This document shows positions 7,059 to 11,770 of a stretch of DNA of 11,770 nucleotides, piece after piece. The stretch's first letter is position 1. Each line of letters opens with the position of its first letter. Source of the stretch: Gallionellaceae bacterium (GTDB lineage: Bacteria > Pseudomonadota > Gammaproteobacteria > Burkholderiales > Gallionellaceae); contig DMCN01000029.1 of NCBI GenBank assembly GCA_003445795.1, positions 1 to 11,770 of the forward strand. The letters are read 5' to 3'. Made by a program: the position numbers and the translations under genes. The notes beneath the pieces were generated by a model. It was given only the letters and a program-made list of their open reading frames with translations. It was not told where the DNA came from and did no database searches.

Positions 7059-9210
7059 ATTCGAGCGCAAGCCACTTGCTGCCCGCGCGTTTGAAATTGA
7101 CCTGAACGCGGCCGTCGCTGCCGCCGCCTTCGGTGTCCGTCACCACACCCTCGCCGAATTTCTGGTGAAACACGCGCTGGCCGATGCGCCATATCGAATC
7201 GGGCGAAACATGCGGTATGGGCGCAGCCGGACTGGCAGCGAATGCCTTGGCGTAGCTGCTGGTCTCGTAAGCGCTGGTATGGAAAGTCTTGCGCGCGCTC
7301 ACCCGCGGCGTCAGCCAGTGCAGCAATTCTTCCGGCAGTTCGCGCAGGAAACTCGACGCCGTACTGTAGTGCGTCTGCCCGTGCAGCATGCGGCTCTGCG
7401 CGAAGGTGAGGTACAGGCGGCGGCGCGCGCGCGTGATCGCCACGTACATCAGGCGGCGTTCCTCGTCGAGGTCGCCGTTGTCTATGCTGTTCTGGTGCGG
7501 GAACAGGCTCTCTTCCAGCCCGGTGATGAACACGGTATGGAACTCCAGGCCCTTGGCCGAATGCACGGTCATCAGATGCAGCGCGTCCTCGCTGTCGCCC
7601 GCCTGGTGTTCGCCCGACTCCAGCGTGGCGTGGGTGAGAAAGGCGGTGAGGCTGTCGTCCTCGTTCTCGTGCACGAACAGCGTCGCCGAGTTGATGAGTT
7701 CGTTGAGGTTCTCCAGCCGCTCTTCCGCCTCGCGCCGCTTCGAGACCGAGGCCTTCTCGGTCTCATAGTGCGTGACCAGCCCGCTGTGCTGCAGCACATG
7801 CTCGACGATCTCGGGCAGCGGCAGGTTCTGCGTGCCGTTGCGCAGGGATTCGATCAGTCCGACGAAGGCGGTAACCTTGCCACCCGCGCGCGCCGCCGCA
7901 TCCCACAGCGTCGTGTTGTTCATCTTGGCGGATTCCTGCAACTGCTCGATGCTGCGCGCGCCGATGCCGCGCGTGGGGAAGTTGATGATGCGCAGCAGCG
8001 CGTTGTCGTCGTCGGTGTTCTCCATCAGACGCAGATAAGCCATCGTGTGCTTGATCTCCTGCCGCTCGAAGAAGCGCAGACCGCCGTACACGCGGTACGA
8101 CAATCCGCCGGACACCAGTGAATGTTCCAGCACGCGCGACTGGGCGTTGGAGCGGTACAGCAGCGCCATCTCGGAAAGCCGCACGCCCTCGCGGTTGAGC
8201 TGTTTGATCTCGTCGACGATGAAGGCCGCCTCGTCCACATCGGTACCCGCCTCGTACACGCGGATCTGCTCGCCCTTGTCCGCATCGGTCCACAGGTTCT
8301 TGCCGAGGCGGTTGCGGTTGTTTTGAATGAGCGCGTTGGCGGCTTCGAGTATGTTGCCGTGCGAGCGGTAGTTCTGCTCCAGCTTGATGACGTTCTCGAC
8401 ATGGAAGTCGCGCAACAGCTCCTGCATGTTGCCGACGTTCGCACCGCGGAAGGCGTAGATGGACTGGTCGTCGTCGCCCACCGCAAAGAGTGCGTTGTTC
8501 TGCCCGGCCAGCAGCTTCAGCCAGCGGTACTGCAGCGGGTTGGTGTCCTGGAACTCGTCCACCAGGATGTGCTTGAAGCGCTCCTGATAGTGTTCGCGCA
8601 ACGCGGCATTTCTCGACAACAGCTCGTAACAGCGCAGCAGCAGTTCGGAAAAATCCACCACGCCTTCGCGCTGGCATTGCGCGTCGTATTCGGCGAACAC
8701 TTCCACCTTGCGCCGCGTGTACGGGTCGTAGGCTTCCACCTCGTGCGCGCGCAATCCTTCTTCCTTGCGACCGCTGATGAAGTTCTGCATCTCGCGCGGC
8801 GGGTATTTCTCGTCGTCCACGTTCATCGCCTTCATCAGTCGCTTGATGGCAGAGAGCTGGTCGCCGGAATCGAGGATCTGGAAGGTCTGCGGCAGGTTCG
8901 CCTCTCGGTAGTGCGCGCGCAGCATGCGGTTGCACAGGCCGTGGAAGGTGCCTATCCACATGCCGCGCGTGTTGATCGGCAGCATCGCCGACAAGCGCGT
9001 GACCATCTCCTTGGCCGCCTTGTTGGTGAAGGTCACCGCGAGGATGCAGTGCGGGCTGACCTGCCCGGTACTGATGAGATATGCGATGCGCGTGGTCAGC
9101 ACGCGCGTCTTGCCGCTGCCTGCTCCGGCCAGGATCAATGCGGACTGGGCTGGGAGTTCGACGGCGGCGCGTTGTTCGGGATTGAGACCGGAAAGCAGGG
9201 TGGGATTCAT
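7036..9210 (-). CDS. uvrD: DNA helicase II (UvrD)
   Basis: A superfamily 1A 3'-5' helicase that removes UvrC and the cut oligonucleotide in nucleotide excision repair and the nicked strand in mismatch repair. All motifs are intact in 724 residues (E. coli UvrD has 720): I AGAGSGKT (28-35), Ia TFTNKAAKEM, II LVDEFQDT (216-223), III GDDDQSIYAFRGA, IV QNYRSHGNIL (279-288), V TVHSAKGLEF (548-557) and VI YVAITRARRRL (589-599). A low-complexity linker (about 640-672) leads to the UvrD/PcrA C-terminal domain, GQRVFHQKFGEGVV to KWLALEYAKL, which marks it as UvrD and not Rep. The ATG at 9210 gives MNPTLLSGLNPEQ, matching family N-termini; a GTG six codons upstream (9228) is possible. It lies 33 bases after the MazG-like gene and overlaps the MEKHLA gene. 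Confidence 0.96.
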   Translation of the reverse strand: MNPTLLSGLNPEQRAAVELPAQSALILAGAGSGKTRVLTTRIAYLISTGQVSPHCILAVTFTNKAAKEMVTRLSAMLPINTRGMWIGTFHGLCNRMLRAHYREANLPQTFQILDSGDQLSAIKRLMKAMNVDDEKYPPREMQNFISGRKEEGLRAHEVEAYDPYTRRKVEVFAEYDAQCQREGVVDFSELLLRCYELLSRNAALREHYQERFKHILVDEFQDTNPLQYRWLKLLAGQNNALFAVGDDDQSIYAFRGANVGNMQELLRDFHVENVIKLEQNYRSHGNILEAANALIQNNRNRLGKNLWTDADKGEQIRVYEAGTDVDEAAFIVDEIKQLNREGVRLSEMALLYRSNAQSRVLEHSLVSGGLSYRVYGGLRFFERQEIKHTMAYLRLMENTDDDNALLRIINFPTRGIGARSIEQLQESAKMNNTTLWDAAARAGGKVTAFVGLIESLRNGTQNLPLPEIVEHVLQHSGLVTHYETEKASVSKRREAEERLENLNELINSATLFVHENEDDSLTAFLTHATLESGEHQAGDSEDALHLMTVHSAKGLEFHTVFITGLEESLFPHQNSIDNGDLDEERRLMYVAITRARRRLYLTFAQSRMLHGQTHYSTASSFLRELPEELLHWLTPRVSARKTFHTSAYETSSYAKAFAASPAAPIPHVSPDSIWRIGQRVFHQKFGEGVVTDTEGGGSDGRVQVNFKRAGSKWLALEYAKLTAI

Positions 9211-9243
9211 GTGCGGATTATCCCACACGACAGCATCTCTTCT

Positions 9244-9609
9244 TTAGCTTCGATTCTTGTATTCCGTGTATTTCTTCGAGCTGCCGCGCACCTGGTCCGC
9301 CGGATATTTTGCGGCGTTCAACACCAGCTTCTTGTCCACGGCGGCGATGATGTCCAGCTTCAGTTTCTCCGCCAGGCTGATGAGGTAGACCTGAATGTCG
9401 GCAAGTTCCTGTTCGACTTCGGCCAGTTTCTCGGGCGGCAGATTGCTGCTCTGTTCTTCGGTCAGCCACTGGAAATGCTCCACCATCTCGGCGGCCTCGA
9501 CGATGAGCGCCATGGAGAGGTTCTTGGGCGAATGGAACTGGTCCCAGTCGCGTTCCTGCACGAACTCGCGCACCTGCTTTTTGATCCGGTCAAAATCGTT
9601 GTCTGCCAT
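9244..9609 (-). CDS. MazG-like nucleotide pyrophosphohydrolase
   Basis: A small all-alpha NTP pyrophosphohydrolase, 121 residues. The metal-binding pattern of this superfamily is present as E38-A-A-E41 and E68-L-A-D71 in ALIVEAAEMVEHFQW and VEQELADIQVYL. The C-terminal NAAKYP...GSSKKYTEY matches the single-domain subgroup related to dCTP pyrophosphatases (RS21-C6/DCTPP1-like), not two-domain MazG. Such enzymes hydrolyse (d)NTPs to monophosphate and pyrophosphate and clean damaged or excess nucleotides from the pool; the exact nucleotide is not readable. Two ATG codons lie in tandem (9612 and 9609). The second is preferred because AGGAGG is 5 bases from it and only 2 from the first. It is the first gene of the leftward string ahead of uvrD, a sensible pairing for genome maintenance. 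Confidence 0.9.
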   Translation of the reverse strand: MADNDFDRIKKQVREFVQERDWDQFHSPKNLSMALIVEAAEMVEHFQWLTEEQSSNLPPEKLAEVEQELADIQVYLISLAEKLKLDIIAAVDKKLVLNAAKYPADQVRGSSKKYTEYKNRS

Positions 9610-9614
9610 CATTG

Positions 9615-9620
9615 CCTCCT
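9615..9620 (-). promoter_or_regulatory. Ribosome binding site of the MazG-like gene
   Basis: The complement of 9615-9620 reads AGGAGG. It is 2 bases from the first of two tandem ATG codons and 5 from the second, which is why the start at 9609 is favoured. Confidence 0.8.
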
Positions 9621-9638
9621 GTGCCCATTGTACAAAGC

Positions 9639-9668
9639 AAAACGGGGAAGCGTCTCCGCTTCCCCGTT
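9639..9668 (-). terminator. Intrinsic terminator of prk
   Basis: A perfect 12-bp inverted repeat, AACGGGGAAGCG (9641-9652) and CGCTTCCCCGTT (9657-9668), has a 4-base loop. On the minus strand the stem ends in TTTT followed by GCTTTG, a T-rich tail typical of Rho-independent termination. It stands 19 bases past the prk stop codon. The plus-strand flank (CCGTTGTTTACC) is a much poorer tail. The structure ends about 30 bases before the MazG-like start, so it separates prk from the uvrD string. Confidence 0.88.
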
Positions 9669-9687
9669 CCGTTGTTTACCGCAAGTC

Positions 9688-10584
9688 CTACTTCTTCTTG
9701 TTCTGAATCATGTCGTGCATGATCGGCGACAGGATGATCTCCATCGCATGGCTCATCTTGCCGCCGGGCACCACCAGGGTGTTGGCGCGGGACATGAACG
9801 AGTTGGGGATCATCTGCAGGTAGTAAGGGAAGTCCACGCCCTTGGGATCGCGGAAGCGAATGACCACGAAGCTTTCGTCCGGCGTCGGGATATCGCGCGC
9901 GATGAAGGGGTTGGAAGTATCCACCGTAGCCACGCGCTGGAAGTTGATGTGCGTGCGCGAGAACTGCGGGGTGATGTACTTGATGTAGTCGGGCATACGG
10001 CGCAGGATGGTATCCACTGTCGCTTCGGCGGAATAGCCGCGCTCGGCCTTGTCGCGGTGGATCTTCTGGATCCACTCGAGGTTGACCACCGGCACCACGC
10101 CGATGCCGAGGTCGACGTAACGACCGGCGTCGACGCCCTTGGCTTCATTGGTTGCCAGACCGTGCAGGCCTTCATAGAACAACAAGTCGGTATCGGCCTC
10201 GATATCTTCCCACGGCGTGAACAGACCGGGCTTGAGATCGGTCAGGTTGAAATGCTTGTTGTGATCGGCGGCTTCGACATCGCTGTGCACATAGAAACGG
10301 CGCTTGCACATGCCGGTATCGCCATACTGCTTGAACATCTCCTCGATCTTGTCGAAGTGGTTGGCATCCGGGCCGAAGTGACTGAACGAATGGTTGCCGG
10401 CTTTGGCGGCCTCGGCAGCGGCAGCGCGGAACGCCATGCGATCCAGACTGTGCAGGCTGTCGCCTTCGACGACGGCTGCGCTGATCTTCTCGCGGCGGAA
10501 GATATTCTCGAACGCACGCTTGACGGTGGTGGTGCCGGCACCGGACGAGCCGGTAACGGCGATAACTGGGTGTTTACGGGACAT
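9688..10584 (-). CDS. prk: Phosphoribulokinase, class I proteobacterial type
   Basis: It phosphorylates ribulose 5-phosphate with ATP to ribulose 1,5-bisphosphate, the RuBisCO substrate and one of two reactions unique to the Calvin cycle. At 298 residues it has the size of the octameric bacterial enzymes. Visible motifs are the P-loop VTGSSGAGTTT (10-20), EGDSLHSLDRM with catalytic D42 and R49, the sugar-phosphate segment KRRFYVHSD, the Walker B-like LLFYEGLHGL (134-143), and VVPVVNLEWIQKIHRDK. The ATG (10582-10584) has AGGAG (complement of 10593-10597) at 8 bases. It stands apart from any RuBisCO or other cbb gene in this window, and its own terminator makes it likely monocistronic. An AT-rich region upstream is the probable control site. 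Confidence 0.96.
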   Translation of the reverse strand: MSRKHPVIAVTGSSGAGTTTVKRAFENIFRREKISAAVVEGDSLHSLDRMAFRAAAAEAAKAGNHSFSHFGPDANHFDKIEEMFKQYGDTGMCKRRFYVHSDVEAADHNKHFNLTDLKPGLFTPWEDIEADTDLLFYEGLHGLATNEAKGVDAGRYVDLGIGVVPVVNLEWIQKIHRDKAERGYSAEATVDTILRRMPDYIKYITPQFSRTHINFQRVATVDTSNPFIARDIPTPDESFVVIRFRDPKGVDFPYYLQMIPNSFMSRANTLVVPGGKMSHAMEIILSPIMHDMIQNKKK

Positions 10585-10600
10585 ATGCCACTCTCCTGAG

Positions 10601-10660
10601 CAATTTAAGTTAGAAAATTAATAATGAATATAATTTTTGGACGGCGATTTTAGCAGAACC
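10601..10660 (-). promoter_or_regulatory. AT-rich control region upstream of prk
   Basis: In 10601-10640 only 6 of 40 bases are G or C, a sharp contrast with the GC-rich genes around. It contains an inverted repeat AAAATTA (10614-10620) and TAATTTT (10631-10637) with a 10-base spacer. Minus-strand -10-like hexamers are TATATT (complement of 10627-10632) and TAAAAT (complement of 10647-10652), but neither has a fair -35. A weak -35 would suit an activator-dependent promoter; prk genes are commonly controlled by the LysR-type regulator CbbR. That CbbR binds here is inference only. Confidence 0.35.
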
Positions 10661-10689
10661 CCCGCAATGCCGCTAACAGCCCTTCCGGG

Positions 10690-11550
10690 TTATCTCGAAA
10701 CGCCCGGACTGTCCGCCCCCAGCATACCTTTCAGTTGCGCCGCAAGCTTTTCCGCTTCGCTCCGGCTGGCAAGCCCATGGATGCGCAGCGTATATGCCCA
10801 GCCATCCGCGCTCGCGACCGGCTTCAGACGCACATCGTAGCCGGCATCGCGCCATTGATCATATGCCGCCAGCGCGGCGCGTTCTTCGGCGAGGGTGAGC
10901 AGTTCCACTTTCCACTTGCCACCGGAATGCATCGCGGGCCCGGCGATATCTGTCTCAACCGCCCATTTCTTCAGCTGTTCCATCTCGACCGGCGCCACCG
11001 GCAGCGGTGCCGCGCCCTTGGGCATCTTGTAGAACGACAGCGGCTGATCCATGACGAATTGCCTGTTGTCCACCCCGGTCACGTCGATCTTGCCCTCGAT
11101 CAGGCACACCACACCCTGCTCGTTGCCGTCCTTGCCCCACACGTCGGTCCCGCGTATGCCTATCGTCGCACCGGCGACCCTGACGGTCACATCGCGTCCC
11201 TTCAGTTTGGCGAGGCCGGAGGTGGTGAAACGGAAGGCACCCTTGGCCACATCCAGCACGGCATTGAACAGTGACTGTTCCTCGCGCTTTTGCGACAACC
11301 CTTCCAGCTTCAGCGTGGCGTTCTCGCCCAACTTCACCGTGCTGCCGTCGGCGGTCTGTACGTAGATGCGCGCGTTCGCGCCGGTGACGAGTTTGTCGCC
11401 GTTGCGCAGTTCCGAGCCGACGCGTAGCGGAACGGTGCTGGCCCCGCGCTGCAACTAGGCCGGCATCTGCACGGCCTGGACCAGTGCATCCGGTTCGGCC
11501 CCGACCGATGTGGCGGCCAGCAGCAACAGGATTCCTATCGATTTGTTCAT
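10690..11550 (-). pseudogene. FecR-SPOR periplasmic protein interrupted by an in-frame TAG
   Basis: Read from the ATG at 11548-11550, the frame encodes a signal peptide (MNKSIGILLLLAATSVGA), then EPDALVQAVQMPA, then TAG at 11455-11457 (codon 32). It continues open for 254 codons to TAA at 10690-10692. The part after the TAG is well kept: a FecR-type domain (about 42-155) with DKLVTGANARIYVQ, DGSTVKLGENATLKLEGL and AGATIGIRGTDVWG, and a C-terminal SPOR-like peptidoglycan-binding domain (about 212-278) with WKVELL, YTLRIHGLASRSEAEKLAAQL. In relatives I recall, QMPA is followed by Trp, so one change, TGG to TAG, explains the break. A TTG directly after the stop could in principle restart translation, but the product would lack its signal peptide. 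It could be a recent pseudogene, a base-calling error or a suppressed codon. Its intact role is unknown, probably cell-wall-associated in the periplasm. Confidence 0.85.
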
Positions 11551-11555
11551 GTCCG

Positions 11556-11561
11556 CTCCCC
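11556..11561 (-). promoter_or_regulatory. Ribosome binding site of the FecR-SPOR gene
   Basis: The complement of 11556-11561 is GGGGAG, 5 bases before the ATG at 11550. It fixes the true start at the signal peptide upstream of the TAG. No such site precedes the TTG at 11454. Confidence 0.7.
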
Positions 11562-11596
11562 TTTTCCTTGCGTGCGCGAGGGCCCCATGTTGCCGC

Positions 11597-11602
11597 TATA
11601 AT
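11597..11602 (+). promoter_or_regulatory. Candidate -10 box of leuS
   Basis: A perfect TATAAT stands 37 bases before the leuS ATG, in the context CGCTATAATGCCG. Transcription from it would start near 11609 and leave a leader of about 30 bases. The -35 is poor: at 17-base spacing the hexamer is GCGCGA, and TTGCGT (11568-11573) is too far upstream. It lies in the 89-base gap between the divergent FecR-SPOR and leuS genes. Confidence 0.5.
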
Positions 11603-11639
11603 GCCGAACCCGCAAATTTACGCAGTCGACCCCCGAAAC

Positions 11640-11770
11640 ATGCAATCAAACTATTCACCCAAAGACATCGAAGCCGCTGCACAACAGCAATGGGACGCCG
11701 CACAGGTATTCCGCGCCAAGGAAGACAGTCCGAAACCGAAATACTACTGCCTGTCGATGTTCCCCTACCC
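11640..11770 (+). CDS. leuS: Leucyl-tRNA synthetase, N-terminal fragment
   Basis: The first 43 codons are visible before the window ends. The fragment starts MQSNYSPKDIEAAAQQQW, has the family's typical N-terminal helix, and runs through KPKYYCLSMFPYP, just ahead of where the HIGH-type class I synthetase signature would come. LeuS charges tRNA-Leu with leucine in the cytoplasm. The ATG at 11640-11642 has no strong Shine-Dalgarno (ACCCCCGAAAC precedes it). It is divergent from the broken FecR-SPOR gene, with 89 bases between the two starts. Confidence 0.93.
   Translation, partial: MQSNYSPKDIEAAAQQQWDAAQVFRAKEDSPKPKYYCLSMFPY

Noticed and set aside
9627..9632. TACAAT on the minus strand as promoter of the MazG-like/uvrD string
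   Set aside because: No -35 at 16-18 bases, where the terminator stem lies, and the start would fall almost on the ribosome binding site.
8122..10599. An 825-codon open frame on the plus strand across uvrD, the MazG-like gene and prk
   Set aside because: It lies exactly in codon register opposite all three real genes. Stops on that strand arise only from TTA, CTA or TCA codons, which are rare in GC-rich genes. The translation has no recognisable domain, while the opposite strand encodes three clear families.
10629..10634. Perfect TATAAT on the plus strand upstream of prk
   Set aside because: It points into the 3' end of the minus-strand FecR-SPOR gene with no plus-strand gene to serve; such hexamers are expected by chance in this AT-rich patch.
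10684..10708. TCCGGG / CCCGGA inverted repeat at the end of the FecR-SPOR gene as a terminator
   Set aside because: Only 6 bp with a bulged inner part and no T-run on the minus strand.
10735..11274. Plus-strand open frame of 179 codons opposite the FecR-SPOR gene
   Set aside because: In register with the FecR-SPOR frame. The FecR and SPOR motifs are on the minus strand, so this is a shadow and not a replacement gene.
1..11770. Mobile element, CRISPR array, tRNA/rRNA, toxin-antitoxin or defence cassette
   Set aside because: No transposase or integrase motif, no regularly spaced direct repeats, no tRNA-like cloverleaf and no such gene pair were seen; the real genes are core metabolic, repair or conserved accessory families.

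Overview
The window is a dense chromosomal stretch, GC-rich by impression, with almost no gap over 100 bases. It looks like an autotrophic betaproteobacterium, probably near the Nitrosomonadales/Gallionellaceae. The reasons are the neighbourhood polA / LOG / DUF2782 / thrB / BPSS1780-type membrane protein, a proteobacterial class I phosphoribulokinase (prk) of the Calvin cycle, and a FecR-SPOR periplasmic protein. The taxonomy is inferred from gene content and family recall; no search was run.

Layout. Bases 1-135 are non-coding and hold three hairpin-forming elements downstream of polA. polA (DNA polymerase I) reads leftward from 2865 to 136. Only 17 bases away, a rightward gene string starts: LOG-family nucleotide hydrolase, DUF2782 secreted protein, homoserine kinase (thrB), a BPSS1780-type membrane protein, and an unrecognised four-helix membrane protein ending at 6195. 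This string collides tail to tail, with a 4-base overlap, with a leftward string read in the order MazG-like nucleotide pyrophosphohydrolase, uvrD helicase, MEKHLA-domain protein, carboxymuconolactone-decarboxylase-family (CMD) protein. Upstream of it, also leftward, is prk with its own intrinsic terminator, and before prk a FecR-SPOR gene broken by an in-frame TAG at codon 32. The start of leuS (leucyl-tRNA synthetase) runs rightward off the window end.

How the genes relate. polA, uvrD and the MazG-like enzyme fit DNA synthesis, repair and nucleotide-pool cleaning. thrB belongs to threonine biosynthesis and prk to CO2 fixation; no RuBisCO or other cbb gene is in the window. The rest are envelope or redox-type accessory proteins of unknown role.

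I found no CRISPR array, transposase, integrase, tRNA, rRNA or defence-type cassette. The least ordinary points are the amber codon in the otherwise intact FecR-SPOR frame, the back-to-back polA/LOG arrangement that forces promoters into coding sequence, and the structured region behind polA.
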